From NCBI GenBank assembly GCA_964017065.1, contig OZ024783.1:14010040-14074039 (forward strand): a stretch of 64,000 bases of DNA. Direction: 5' to 3'. The notes under the pieces were generated by a model. That model saw only the letters and a program-made list of their open reading frames with translations. It was not told the origin of the DNA and did no database searches. Origin of the DNA: Haliclona indistincta (Eukaryota > Porifera > Demospongiae > Haplosclerida > Chalinidae). Every line of letters starts with the position of its first letter. The first letter of the stretch is position 1. The translations under genes and the position numbers were made by a program. Shown in pieces: positions 35,151 through 46,863 of this stretch.

Positions 35151-35477
35151 TCACGTGACGTGCAACTTAATCTCCCTATTATGAGACTCCAAATGGCTAC
35201 TATTTTGGTGACAACTGCCGTCATAACTCACAAACAGGTGGCTTCTAGGCGAAGTTTATAGTTTCAGGCCCTGTCCAAGGCCCTGTACAACAGAAACGTT
35301 TGGGTTTTACCGATGGCAAGCAAGTGCTGTTCGCAAATTTTGACGGCGAAAATGTAGCTGATCGATCGCAGCCATTTTACATTGCTGGTATTACATGCTA
35401 ATTATATTCATAAGTGCGGGGGTGTAACTGTGCCCCGTCACCTTAAGTGCATAGTTCTGTCCAACAAATGGGGATGC

Positions 35478-35775
35478 TCTAAAATGCTGAATAACGAAAT
35501 TGCGGAATAACATAACTTAAAACCCTAGACCCAAGACCCTAAAACCTTCACCTAACAGCGCCCAGTATTCCTAACAGTGCCCAGTATTCGCCTAACAGTG
35601 CCCAGTATTCGCCTAACGGCGCCCAGTATTCGCCTAACAGCGCCCAGTACTATTCCGGCACGTTGGGCGAATACTGGGCGCTGTTAGGCGAAGGTTTTAG
35701 GGTCTTAATTGGGTTTAGTAGTAACAATTCTGTTATTCCGCAATTCCGTTATTCCGCATTTACAGAGTCCCCAAC
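35478..35775. mobile_element. Foldback element with minisatellite arms, small copy
   Basis: The outer ends contain AACGAAATTGCGGAATAAC and, inverted, GTTATTCCGCAATTCCG. Inside are AAACCCTAGACCCAAGACCC and several units of about 21 bp reading CGCCTAACAGCGCCCAGTAT on one side, with an inverted unit on the other. A larger relative lies at 61850-62570. Confidence 0.7.
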
Positions 35776-35823
35776 AAATTTCATTGACACTGAAGTGTGC
35801 AACGTCACTAATAATACTATTTT

Positions 35824-37770
35824 TTATCGATAAATCAATTTTAAAGTGTCATTCATCCATGAATCCTTCATTCTTGTGTAGACTCCAATGATATAATTTT
35901 TTAAAATTGTGACAGTTAATTGTAGTGAACGATTTGAATTGTATGCTCGAGCAATCCACTCTGCTCCTTTATCAGTTATTCCTGTGTCATTAAGATTCAA
36001 ATAGACTAGTGTGGTATTGTGCTGAAGACCTTCACAGAGACAGTAAACTCCTTCATCGTAGAGTGGATTATGCGATAGATCAAGGTGTTTGAGATGCTTG
36101 TTTTCTTGTAGCATGGTAGTAAATGCCTTAGCTAGAGGAGTATCCTTTTTAACTTCAAGTTTCATGTTGCTAAGATTCAAGTATACTAATGTGGTATTGT
36201 TCAGAAGACCTTGAAAGATACAGCTTGCATTTTGAAATTTCCAATTGTTTGATAGATCAAGGTGTGTGAGAGTCTTGTTGACTTGAAGCATGGTAGTAAG
36301 TGCCTTAGCTAGAGAAGTATCCTTTATAACTTCAAATTTTATGTTGCTAAGATTCAAGTACACTAATGTGGCATTGTTCTGTAGACCTTGAAAGATACAG
36401 CTTGCATTTTGAAATTTCCAATTGTTTGATAGATCAAGATGTGTGAGTGTCTTGTTGGCTTGAAGCATTGTAGTGAGTGCCTGAGCAGTACCCGCTGTAG
36501 CTACAAGTCCTGTACCTCTGAGATTCAACTGAACTAAAGTGGTATTGCACTGAAGACCTTCAAAACTAAACCAAGTTCCTGAAACAAAAAGATTTGTAAG
36601 ATCAAGATGTGTCAGTGTCTTATTGACTTGAAGCATTGTAGTGAGTGCTTGACCAATATCCTCTGTAGCTACAAGTCTTGTTCCTCTAAGATTCAAGTGA
36701 GTTAATTTTTTGTTGTGCTGTAGTCCTTGCAAAATGCAACAAGCAAAGCCTCCTGTTCCTGACAGACTGAAGTGTGTTAAAGAATTGTTAATTTCAAACA
36801 TATTTTTGACAACTTGGAAATCTTCTTTACATGTGTGTTCGTACGCTTGTCCTTGATACTTAATTGTCAGTGTAGTAAGAGAACTGTTAGATTGCAATGC
36901 TTTTGCAAAAGATGGAAAAACATCAGTAGCTGTCTTGTTGTCCATGTCCTTATGCTGTATCATTAACTTTGATACAGCTGATGACTGTTCTAAGAATGAT
37001 GCCATCAAGCTTGTTTTTTCGATGATATTTGTAGAAAAGACAATTTCTATTTCTAATCTGGCAGCACAAGCTGAGATTGTTCGATACTTTGAGAGTTCAA
37101 GCAATAGCAACCTTAATCTGTGATCATCAATTGTTTCTATCATGAGACATATATTTGATGTATCAGATGAAGGTACAGACAGTAGTGAGGTTATATAATA
37201 ACCAATAGCCAAATAGTCCACTGGGTTTAAATGAGAACCTAAACCAATTATTCGAAAAGTTATTAAATTGCACAAAGATGGCTCTTGTGCTTCATAAAAG
37301 CAATGCAACAAAGGAAGAACATCTTCGATACTTGATTTTTGTTGTGAATAAGTTGATATGAAATCTTGTATTGTTGGATTGGCAAGTCTAGTGAAGCCAC
37401 TGTAGTAATGTAGTACAGCTTGAAACCGAAAACTACCAAAAATTTGTCTGAATACTTCTAATTGTTCACTAGAATCCATGTGTGATATATGATAAGTAGC
37501 AAGGAGCTCTTGAACTGAGAGATGAAGAAAATTGTACGAAAGAGATTTGCTGAGAAGTGTGAGTCCTTCAACAGCCTGAAGGAGCCCCAAAGATGATAGA
37601 TTAGCAGGAAGGTGGACTAGTTTCATATCTTTTTCGTAAAACACTACTTTGTCCTGCATCACTCCCTCATATGCAAGTAAACTAAGATTGCTCAGTTTAG
37701 AGATGAGTTCATCAGGAAGATCATCTAAAGAACAAGATTCAAAGATACTATTGATACGTGTCTGTTTTTC
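35824..37770 (-). CDS. NLR-like protein, C-terminal winged-helix/LRR exon
   Basis: An exon of about 648 residues. The frame opens with TTG at 37800 but no ATG. TTTTCAG at 37771-37777 followed by GAAAAACAG is a good splice acceptor, so this is probably a downstream exon. Residues about 1-100 resemble the region after a NACHT domain (LSNLSLLAYEGV, LGLLQAVEGLTLL, YNFLHLSVQELLATYHIS). About residues 270-630 hold roughly ten ribonuclease-inhibitor-type leucine-rich repeats (LTHLDLSNN, LVYLNLSN). Two neighbouring LRR pairs are nearly identical (NWKFQNASCIFQGL twice), an internal duplication. No NACHT P-loop exon is seen upstream on the minus strand within this window. NLRs sense microbial or stress signals in the cytosol. 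The gene is antisense inside the PI4KA intron. It may be a truncated, NACHT-less copy. Confidence 0.75.
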   Translation of the reverse strand, partial: EKQTRINSIFESCSLDDLPDELISKLSNLSLLAYEGVMQDKVVFYEKDMKLVHLPANLSSLGLLQAVEGLTLLSKSLSYNFLHLSVQELLATYHISHMDSSEQLEVFRQIFGSFRFQAVLHYYSGFTRLANPTIQDFISTYSQQKSSIEDVLPLLHCFYEAQEPSLCNLITFRIIGLGSHLNPVDYLAIGYYITSLLSVPSSDTSNICLMIETIDDHRLRLLLLELSKYRTISACAARLEIEIVFSTNIIEKTSLMASFLEQSSAVSKLMIQHKDMDNKTATDVFPSFAKALQSNSSLTTLTIKYQGQAYEHTCKEDFQVVKNMFEINNSLTHFSLSGTGGFACCILQGLQHNKKLTHLNLRGTRLVATEDIGQALTTMLQVNKTLTHLDLTNLFVSGTWFSFEGLQCNTTLVQLNLRGTGLVATAGTAQALTTMLQANKTLTHLDLSNNWKFQNASCIFQGLQNNATLVYLNLSNIKFEVIKDTSLAKALTTMLQVNKTLTHLDLSNNWKFQNASCIFQGLLNNTTLVYLNLSNMKLEVKKDTPLAKAFTTMLQENKHLKHLDLSHNPLYDEGVYCLCEGLQHNTTLVYLNLNDTGITDKGAEWIARAYNSNRSLQLTVTILKNYIIGVYTRMKDSWMNDTLKLIYR

Positions 37771-37800
37771 CTGAAAAGTGTTTACTTTTTTGCTGCTCAA

Positions 37801-38264
37801 GTCACGTATTAAACTAGTGTATACAGAATCTCTCTCAGAAATTTATTTTGTGAGAAAAGTTACAACCACATAAATGCATTCTTTTCATCTCTCTGCCATT
37901 CATCCTTGAAGCCAACTGACCATGTTGTAACTTGGGATAATTTTTTGGGCAATGTTCATCTTTCTGTTAAAATTCACAAACCACACAAAGGTCGCTAACA
38001 AAAAATAGTATTATAAATAAAAATTTATAATTTTTGCTTTTCTGTTTAATTTTTGTAGTATCATGGGTTCACAATAATTATTATATCAAGCTGGTTCAAA
38101 TCATAATTCAGTCTACACAGCACTGATTTAACAAGACAACAGAACATCTACTGATTATTCTTATTAAAATCTTAATCATGTGATCGAGTCCAGGGCTGTA
38201 AAACTTCCTCCTCTTAATGTGATTCAAGTGGGGCATATGTGTCTACAGGATGATGATCCTTTGT
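37801..38264. other. AT-rich spacer upstream of the LRR exon
   Basis: No further NLR exon recognised. Confidence 0.45.
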
Positions 38265-39655
38265 TAGACAAGAAAATTAAAAAGATTTCTATCGAAATCA
38301 AAAGGATGTAGGGTTGTGAAATCTGCCACTGGTCCACAACGTTAACTAACAAGGAATAAGAATGGAATGGTAACACGACTGACTTGCTAATAGACCATAG
38401 ATCCCTACATCAGTGGCTGCTGTGGTTGCCTATAGCTACAAGAAAATAAAAGATTCTAACGAAATCAAAAGGATGTAGGGATGATGAAATTTGCTACTGG
38501 TCCACAATGTAAACCAACAAGAACTACCATGGAATGGTAACACGATTGACTTGCTAACAGACCATAGATCCCTACATCAGTGGCTGCTGTGGCAGACTAT
38601 AACTAATTCAGCTAGTTGCCGTTGACTGACACCGAAGTGCATTGAATTGAATTCAACTTGACTGTGACAAAATATATTGATCTTATGTACAGCCACTGAT
38701 GTAGGGATCTATGGTCTGTTAGCAAGTCAATCGTGTTACCATTCCATGGTAGTTCTTGTTGGTTTACATTGTGGACCAGTAGCAAATTCATCATCCCTAC
38801 ATCCTTTTGATTTCATTAGAAATCTTTTTATTTTCTTGTTTGTGTCCTTTTTAAACTTTCAAATTTTTGGTGCAGTTTGAATTCGGCAAGATCATGTATT
38901 TCTTTGCTTACACCATTAGTTTGGTTTGCTGCTGTTGATAATTTCTTTATGTTACCTTTTTAACTTGTAGATCAAAATTTATTATTCCTAAATACTGAAT
39001 CTAGCTAATGCATTCTGCAAAGCATTCGAGCCCCGCCCACTCTAGTTTACAAAATTCTGTGCGGCTGTGTGATACTATCTGGCGAGCAGCAGAACGGTGA
39101 TACTACACGAACATACTCGGTGAGTTGTTCTTCGAAGACTCCAGACGCCAATATGCGCTCTCCATATGGCGATACTCTACTTCTAGAATTCGTGTGGTCG
39201 GTCACGTGCGTATTGCGTAATCACAATAATGGCGTCTAGCACTTAGCTGACAATTGTTCGTGATCGTGAACTCGTCAAATTTATATCAACTTTACGCTAA
39301 AAACTAAGTTCAAAAGGCACCTGCCAGAAGAATTTCACGACTGTTCGTGGGTGTTTTGGTCTCGGCACTGCTCGTGTAAAGGCGCTAGGCGAGTTGAAGA
39401 AAGAAGAAGAAGGAGAAGAAGAAGAAAACGAAGATGACGAAACACGATTTTCACCGTTTCCAGGTTCGTCACTTTATTGACCATTTCGAGCAATCTCCTT
39501 GCTACTGTAGGATGGGGCAACGCCAGAAAGCAGTCTTTGGAAAATTCATCACCAGGCGAAAGATCAGCGTTTGAACGCTAATACATTGTATGTAGCCGCC
39601 ATTTTGTTTTCTCGTTCATCCCTACATAGGGAGGCACTACCGTGCCTCCGTAATA
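38265..39655 (+). mobile_element. Composite foldback repeat F-G, copy 4
   Basis: A partial F (38268-38440), a full F (38441-38840) and a G part ending in the terminal hairpin and GTAATA. On its right side it abuts the YqaJ-like gene remnant exactly in its EIKCP motif, so it probably inserted there. Confidence 0.7.
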
Positions 39656-40886
39656 AGGGCACTTTATTTCCAGAATGCCATTGTTATGGTAACCATTCCA
39701 TCAGGTGAAGCTCCAACCTAGCCATGGGTACTGTGGATCAACAACCAAACCACACTTCTCAACTACCAAAGTATTGTGATGTTCTGCACCAACAGTACGG
39801 ACATACTCTGAACAAGCTTTATCTTCATTCCCTCTACCCCACTTCAAGGCTGGAATATCAGGAACATGACTGTACTGCATAATTCTCTTTATGAGAGAAG
39901 TTGGAAAACATCTCCCATTTACCATATGATGATAGACGTCATAAAAGTGTGATGCAGTAATACGGCCTTTGCGATGCTCATACCAAACGAGACATTGTGA
40001 CTGAAGCTGAGTCGCTTCTTGTAAAAACTCTGCTTCATCTATTGCCACTTCAATTTTAGGAATTGTTCTATCACAAAGCTCCTTCAACTTGGCATCTGAG
40101 AGCTTTTTGTGCTCTGGACTATACAGGCTGTACAGTGGTACAGGAAGGTTGCTTTCAGTTTCCACTGATGGTTGAGATGGTTGGTCAAACCCAGGTAAGA
40201 CGGAAAAAACAGCAGCAGTTGGACTACAGGCAAAGAGTGTGGAGTACACTTTTGAAGGACAGAGCTGTGGTGGGGGATCACTAATGCTTAGACGACGCTT
40301 CTTCTGTTCTCTGTGCTTTTCTACATGTAATTCTTCTTTCGTACACCGCTTCTTGCCAGGCTTGATAAAATGAATATCAACAGCTCTACATGGTTCCGCC
40401 TAAAGGATAGAATATGTATATTTAATAATAGAGAAAGACAATACTAACTTTCTTTGAGTAGGTTTGATTCCACAAACAAGGCAGCTCAGTACAACTCTTA
40501 TTGGTTAATTGAAGGCAGACACATGCTTCAATCTTGAAGAGAATACCAGCTACATGGGAACAAACTTCTCCGCACCTATAAAATTGTTTACATAAAGTGA
40601 GTAAAATTTTGACAGAATGAACTTACCCAGCCATGCAAGTACAATGACCTGTGACCACTGCACCAGTGCTCTTAACAAGTGCAACCCATGCCTGGTGTGA
40701 CTCCGAAGTTAGTCGCTGTGATGGTTTCACTTTGGCTTTCACAACACAGTTACGACTGCCAACCTCACAGATAAAAACAGTCTGCACCCAACCACTACAA
40801 GAGACTACTTTAGCATAGAATAGGCTAAAAAGTATTTGAATACCTAATATAATAATTGATGCCTCCAGACTTTTGTGTGCGTTCAT
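39656..40886 (-). pseudogene. YqaJ-exonuclease/SWIM-finger element protein, decayed
   Basis: Three exons join in frame: 40886-40627, 40575-40449, 40399 down to about 39720. The protein has a SWIM zinc finger (CTCMAGCGEVCSHV) and a YqaJ-type PD-(D/E)XK domain (RKGRITASHF, LKWGRGNEDKACSEYV, GLVVDPQYPWLG). The catalytic follow-up ASPDGMV and GILEIKCPY can be read, but only through two small frame changes (about 39700-39670), and then an F-G repeat interrupts it. Such SWIM plus YqaJ proteins are common in animal DNA transposons. The start ATG at 40886 is tentative. Confidence 0.7.
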
Positions 40887-41307
40887 CTTTTCTCTAGTAA
40901 ACTGGAGTGTCAATTAGGTAGGTATATATCTGGCCAAAGTCCAGTGGAGGACAGCGCGATACGTCGTCCGACCATTTCTCGTCTGCAATTTCAAAGGGAT
41001 CTAAACAGCTTTCTGTGTTGTTCTCTCTGTATACAATCTTCATCTTCTCTAACTATGTCTCTAATTCGACACCAAAAATAGTCTTACAATACGCCATTGT
41101 ACACTTTTTGACGTATAAAATGGCGGCTGCGTGGGCGATCAATCGTGGGCGGTTAGATCGACTTACGGTACTGATTAGCGCCTTACGTGGTCTATAGAAA
41201 CCCTTGAGTTGCCATAGAACCCTCGCGCTATGCGCTCGGGTTCTATAAGGCTTTCTCTCGGGTTTCTATACAGTGTAGATCCCATGGCCTCGGTCTCTAA
41301 CTTATAC
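40887..41307. repeat. Spacer with a nested hairpin
   Basis: 41188-41272 folds as TATAGAAACCC..ATAGAACCC against GGGTTCTAT..GGGTTTCTATA around TCGCGCTATGCGCTC. The loop resembles that of hairpin family H, but the arms are unrelated. AAAATGGCGGC at about 41118 is a YY1-like word. Confidence 0.5.
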
Positions 41308-42543
41308 AAGAAAATTAAAAGATTTCTATCGAAATCAAAAGGATGTAGGGTTGTGAAATCTACCACTGGTCAACAATGTAAACTAACAAGGAACAAGCAT
41401 GGAATGGTAACACGATTGACTTGCTAACAGACCATAGATCCCTACATCAGTGGCTGCTGTAGTTGACTATAGCTAGTTCAGCTTAGCTTGTTGCTGTTGA
41501 CTGACACCTGACGTGCATTCAGCTTGTGACAGCTTATGTACAGCCACTGATGTAGGGATCTATGGTCTGTTAGCAAGTCAATCGTGTTACCATTCCATGC
41601 TTGTTCCTTGTTAGTTTACATTGTTGACCAGTGGTAGATTTCACAACCCTACATCCTTTTGATTTCGATAGAAATCTTTTAATTTTCTTGTTTGTGTCCT
41701 TTTTTTCTTTTTCAGTGAAGTACAGTTCAATATCATGCAATTACTGTGCCATCTTTGTTTCCACCATTGGTTTGGTTTTCCTGTTGTTGATGGCTTTTCT
41801 TTATTATTAACAATTTTAAACTTGTAGCTAAATAATTGTTATGCTGTGGATATCAGCTCGCCTACGCATGCATGAATACAGTGCATACGAGCCCCGCCCG
41901 CACTTGTTTACGGATGTTATAATTGTCTGGCAAGGCAGAATGGTGATTCTGCGCTTGCTAGCTTACCGTTCTTCGAAGACTCCAGACAAATATGTGTTCT
42001 CCGTGATCTATACGGCGTGGCGATACTCAAGCTTGTGCTTGGTCACGTGCGCTAACCACAGCTTGGTCACGTGTGTATTGCGCAATCACTATAATTATTA
42101 ATGGCGTCTAACACTTAGCTGACAATGGATCAAGATCGAGAAATCGCGGAATTTATATCGCCGTTTCGCTAAAAACTAAGTTCAAAAGGCACATGCCAGG
42201 AGAATTTCACGACTGTTCGTGGGTGTTTTGGTCTCGGCACTGCTCACGTCAAGGTGCTAGGCGAGTGGAAGAAAGAAAGAAAGAAAGAAGAAAGAAGAAA
42301 ACGAAGATGACGAAACTCGATTTTCACCGTTTCCAGGTTCGTCACTTTAGTAACAATCTTGAACAATCTCCTTGCTACTGTATGATGGGGCAACGCCAGA
42401 TAGCAGATTTAAGTGTCTTTGGACGTATAAAATTCATCACCAAGCGAAATATCAGCGTTTGAACGCTAATACATTGTATGTAGCCGCCATCTTGTTTTCT
42501 CGTTCAACCCTACATAGGGAGACACTACCGTGTCTCCCTAATA
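41308..42543 (+). mobile_element. Composite foldback repeat F-G, copy 5
   Basis: F (41308-41700) plus G, ending GGGAGACACTACCGTGTCTCCC TAATA. It is very close to copy 3. TA precedes CAAGAAAATTAAAAG at the left end. Confidence 0.75.
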
Positions 42544-42617
42544 AAGATAGGTTTCGTGAACTAGCTAGCAACAAGAATTTACATAGGAAGTGAAGCTATA
42601 GATTTATTGCAGGCAAC

Positions 42618-43088
42618 ATGAAGAAGACTCAAGTTCTTCTGAAGATGAGGAGACAAGTTCAAGTTCTGAAGAATCTTCTGACACAAGTTCTGGAGACAGT
42701 TCTAGCTAGGATGAAGATCTGTTAAACTTCAAACAAGCATTTCTTCGAAGGCCTAGGTCATTAACTGGTGGCTGGAAAAGTGTCAACGAGAAAGTGTTAA
42801 CAAGAATCTACAACTTGACTGAACACAGAAGTGGTAAATTTTGGATCGGCAAAACTTCTGGTGGTTTAGCTGGATGTCGCTCTCGCTGGGGCAAATACAA
42901 ATCTGATGGAATGAACAGAATGGCAACAGTGTATCGATCAGAAAGTGAAGACTTTGCTTTGAATATGGAGAACTTCATGATTAAAGTGTTTGAAGAGTCT
43001 ATCTGGAATGAAACAGGAGGAGGTGGAGGAAATAAAGCTTATGACAATCCACCATAATTATGTAGTGTACATAGCATGGAAGATATAG
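42618..43088 (+). pseudogene. Small GIY-YIG-like protein (copy d), decayed ends
   Basis: The central frame (about 42720-43057) keeps NFKQAFLRRP, GKFWIGKTSGGLAGCRSRW, GMNRMATVY, ALNMENFMIKVF and GGGGG. Upstream, an acidic Ser/Glu-rich leader contains an in-frame TAG (GTTCTAGCTAGGATG). Downstream, four extra bases in CCACCATAATTATGTAG shift the PYVVYIAW terminus out of frame and create a stop. Confidence 0.7.
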
Positions 43089-43684
43089 CTACAACTGAAT
43101 AACTGTACCTTTGCTGAACAACTTTCTCTATAACGTGGTAAGGTTGTTTTACAATCAGCCGTCATCATTAGACTCTGCTCACTAAATTTGTAATAAGTTA
43201 ATTTTATTAAAAGTTAACCAAAGTACAAAGCTTTACAATATCCACTGACGATTATTTTTAGATACAATATTTTTATCTCATTCATAAAACTGAAGACCTG
43301 TTCAGTGGATTAAACTTCGCTCTCTATGAAGGGACTGTGACCAACTTCCAGTTTGTTCTTCCTGTGTGGTCAGCAGCTTCCTGTTCCAGTGGTGTATTTA
43401 GAGTAGTAGACATTTATCAGTGCTCAAACATCTTGAACTTGTTCAAACCCGAAAATTTGTTGTATCAGATATCATGTTTTCATGCAGTGATGATGAGGCA
43501 TGTGTGTTGGGCATTGAATGTGACTGGTTACCCACACTTTACCTTGAAAATCTAAATTCCAAAGAATATTTATTAGTGTTTCTATAGGTAGTAGGGAAAT
43601 TTCTAAAGACTGCCTTGTTTTGATACTGATTCTGCAAATTTATAATTTAACTCTGAATAATTATTAATTAAAACGATAGGTTCC
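43089..43684. other. 3' flank of copy d, duplicated with copy c
   Basis: 43540-43645 matches 23665-23795. No gene. Confidence 0.5.
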
Positions 43685-43960
43685 GTGAGCTAGCTGCATA
43701 GGAGAATTCTACATAGGAGTTGAAGCTATAGATTTTATTGAAGGCTGCACGTCTAGTTCTGAAGAAGACTAAAGTTCCAGTTCTTCTTAAGTTGAGGAGA
43801 CAAGTTAAAGTTCTGAAGAATCTTCTGACACATTTTCTGGAGACAGTTCTGGTTTGAATAAAGAACTATTGAACTTCAAACAAGTGTTTGTTCGTAACTG
43901 GTGGCTGAAAAGTGTCAGCAAGAAAATGGTAAGAAGAATATCATCAGATGGCATAGTAAG
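43685..43960 (+). pseudogene. Relic of a GIY-YIG-like N-terminus (copy e)
   Basis: It resembles 42545-42790: the acidic Ser-rich leader, then AACTTCAAACAAG and GGTGGCTGAAAAGTGTCAG. There are several stops and nothing of the IGKT core. Confidence 0.6.
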
Positions 43961-44323
43961 CTGCTTGAGAAGTTTAGCTTCATACCTTTCGCACAACTAA
44001 AGCAAAATTGTTTTCACAGGGCGAGTTCGTTGCTCAGCTACAGCTAACACTCTGTTGCTGAAATTTGCTATAATATTATTTGATGCCTATTGATAGGCAA
44101 GGCAGCAACTCTGTCTGCACAAATACCTGTGGCTAGATAAAATACAGCTACTTGCAAAAGTCATGCTCGCCACCTTAATCAATCTGAGCAAAACTAAATT
44201 TTATTTAAAATTTAGCAGGACTAACCTAAAATTTAACAATATACACCCAAGAGGGGACCACTATTACTCTAAAAAATATCAAAACTACGTAAGAGTATAA
44301 ACACCCAATGTCAAAACTAATTC
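43961..44323. other. Spacer, nothing recognised
   Basis: Contains GCCACCTTAA at about 44170, resembling one terminal repeat of the TTAA elements without a partner nearby. Confidence 0.4.
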
Positions 44324-45911
44324 CTAATCTGAGTCATCGTCAATATAACTATCAGATTCCAGTGATTCAAAGTATTGATGGTAATGTCTCGTGTACTCCT
44401 CCTCCTGGTCCATGTACCTCTCATAGTGTTCCTCCACTATGGCCTGGATGTTGATCTCTCTGTTCCTCTCACGTAGTGTGTAGCACTTGGAAAGGATCAA
44501 GAAGACCACAAATAATACAACAATACTTAATGATATAAACAAGTCGAGACAATAAACAAATGAGTGAAATCCAACAAACAATATTGCAGAAGTTCCATGA
44601 AAAAGTATCACCACTGCCATTACAAACCCTTTCATCTTGTCTGGTGACTGGGCAATAATGAGCTCGATGAACAGAACAGCAGATATTGTGCTGCCGGTTC
44701 CGTACAAGGTCCAGATACCGATTTCCCAGAGCGTATCAGTTTGATTTGCTGAATATAAAACATTAGGCACTTGTTCGGTACATGATAGGTATTTGTGGAC
44801 ATCATCGGTGATTATGATGCCAACTACCCTTAATAATGTCAATAGAATATAGCCAAGTATAGTCATAAGCAAGCCTGCACTGATGCGTTGTAACATACTT
44901 GGGTTACATCTATGGAAACATCGGAATAGCAAAAGCTGATAAAGTGGAATCAGTACAGTGGGGCATATAAAGAATGAGATAGCTTCGCTAACCAACGGAA
45001 TACTCTCAAACGTGTACGGATATACAGCAATATTTAAAATGGCCACCATTAGGCTCAAGCATGTGACCAAGGGAATCAATCGTAGTACAGTCTTGACATC
45101 CTCTACCTCCTCCTCAGTGAAGGGTCCTCCGAATTTTTCCTTCCCATAGTCCATTCGTGTGGGTTGTTCCTCATCAATATAGGTGAAGGCACTGCGTCTC
45201 TCAGGGTATCTGTGCTTCCTAGTGTAGTTGAGTACCTGTACGATGAGCTTGATGGGGTTAGTGACCTTATGAGTCCTGTCCAACCACTGTTGACACAAGC
45301 AGTCACTGATGATGATCACAGCAAGAGGAATGGCATAAATTAAAGGAAAAATGAATTCAATGTGATTTAAGTTAGATATCGAATACAAGTAAATGACTGT
45401 GTACGAGAAACCAATTCCAGCATATTGTGTCCAATAATACCAACGTGCAATTGCACTAAGCTCATCTGAAGTGGCACCAATTATTTGATCTGTTAAGAAG
45501 GGAACCATAGCAACTATGAAGCATGCAGTTCCAAAGCATATTGCAACAACAGCCAATGATGACATCACATTACTCAGTACAGAATCGTCTCCTCTAGTGA
45601 ACAGTGCAAAGTAGTACAATATACTGGCAAGAAAAGAGGCAAATGAACCAAATTTAATAACTTCGTATCGTCCAAATCTGACATCTGCAAGATACCCAAT
45701 CAGAGGACCAGAAGAGTAAGAAGCAATGACGGAATAATTAAAAAAAAACGTATACATCATAATTTAAAACATGCAGTAGTATAGAACTAGAGAAGGTAAA
45801 CAACAGGTTCCACACCAGTAGCAATGATACCTTCCTGTTACAGTAGATATTGGATGATCTCCTCCACCATCGCTTGTGGGTAGGAGATCTTGTTAGTCCA
45901 GTACCAGCCAT
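44324..45911 (-). CDS. POT/SLC15-like oligopeptide transporter, homopolymer frameshift
   Basis: From the ATG at 44324's 5' end, position 45911 (MAGTGLTRSPTHKRWW), the frame encodes the first transmembrane helix (VSLLLVWNLLFTF). It then runs into a tract of nine A on the plus strand (45740-45748). Removing one base in thought would join it to the long frame 45760-44324, which has no first helix of its own. That frame has about eleven more hydrophobic segments, PLIGYLADVRFGRYEV (the POT loop 2-3 signature), the cytosolic motif GGPFTEEEVEDVKT, and an acidic tail. The family carries di/tripeptides with protons across the plasma membrane. The usual ExxER motif of helix 1 is not evident, so the substrate is uncertain. 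The frameshift may be a sequencing error, a polymorphism or an early disabling change. The gene lies antisense within the PI4KA intron. Confidence 0.8.
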
Positions 45912-46863
45912 TGAGTCGCATAGACAGTCTCAATCAATACCCAATTAACCTTGTTGTTTTATTCAAACAATACTATTATACTGTCTCAATTGACGGATTG
46001 TATACTGAAAGGTAGTAAATATTGTACACATTATTGTTAACGGTAATAACAGCTTCTGTTTTGAGACTTGCTTAAGCAACACACAGAAGAACCGCTTTCT
46101 TCTACTCTATGATATACACATCATTGTTGCAGTGTGATTGATCTGTATACACACATTGGTTACTGGTCATTGGGAGATGCCAAAGTGTTTTTATCTGAGA
46201 CTCAGATTCTATGCCATTTCACAATTGTATGAAATAATTTTGTGCTTATACTTTACTGTGAACTAAGTTTACAATGATGCTACCATTGCCCACCATTGCT
46301 CACTAGGATACGTTTAATGAAGGGTTTCTCATGTGCCGCCGAGAAATCCATTTTATAGCATTGAAATACATGTGTTTATCAGTGGCATACATGTAGCTGC
46401 AGTGTTATCTAGGTGGGCATAGGTCCCACCAATTTTGTCTATTGCCCTGCCTGCATACTGCGGATCTAAAGTTGTATTTTGGAATTTTGTAAAAGGTGTA
46501 TAGTGCAAAGTCATGTTTGTCCAACAGAGGTCAACACTGTGTTCTGCATGTGCAATGCAATCAACTACAAGATGTGTTAGTGATTAGACAGGTTAGCTGC
46601 ATTACATCTGACCATTGTAATACGGTTGATAAAGTAGTTTTGGCTGCATTGTACAGACAATGCACATAGCAACCACGCTGTTGCTGTAGTAAAGGACTGC
46701 ATGCCCAAGAATTTAAGAGTAAACTCTTCTTCTACTTCTTTGGTTACGATGGGAATGTCAGCTTTTGCGAATTAAGTGACGGGAGCAAGAGTGAATCCTG
46801 GTGTAGGGCTAGGTCTGGAAGTTCCTTGTATTTACAAATTCTTCAGAAAAAGTCCTATCTGCG
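45912..46863. other. Spacer, nothing recognised
   Basis: About 950 bp of AT-rich intronic sequence. No frame, repeat or RNA gene could be supported. Confidence 0.45.

Larger units (their letters stand above)
31355..35447. mobile_element. Large TTAA-flanked foldback with nested elements
   Basis: The ends are TTAAGGGGACGGGGTAC and GTGCCCCGTCACCTTAA. Inside the ends, imperfect arms share CGTCAAAATTTGCGAAC (about 31868 and, inverted, about 35330) and AGATTAAGTTGCACGTC (about 32010 and, inverted, about 35160). This suggests one old foldback opened up by later insertions at 32513-35150. The outer pairing is my inference. Confidence 0.5.
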
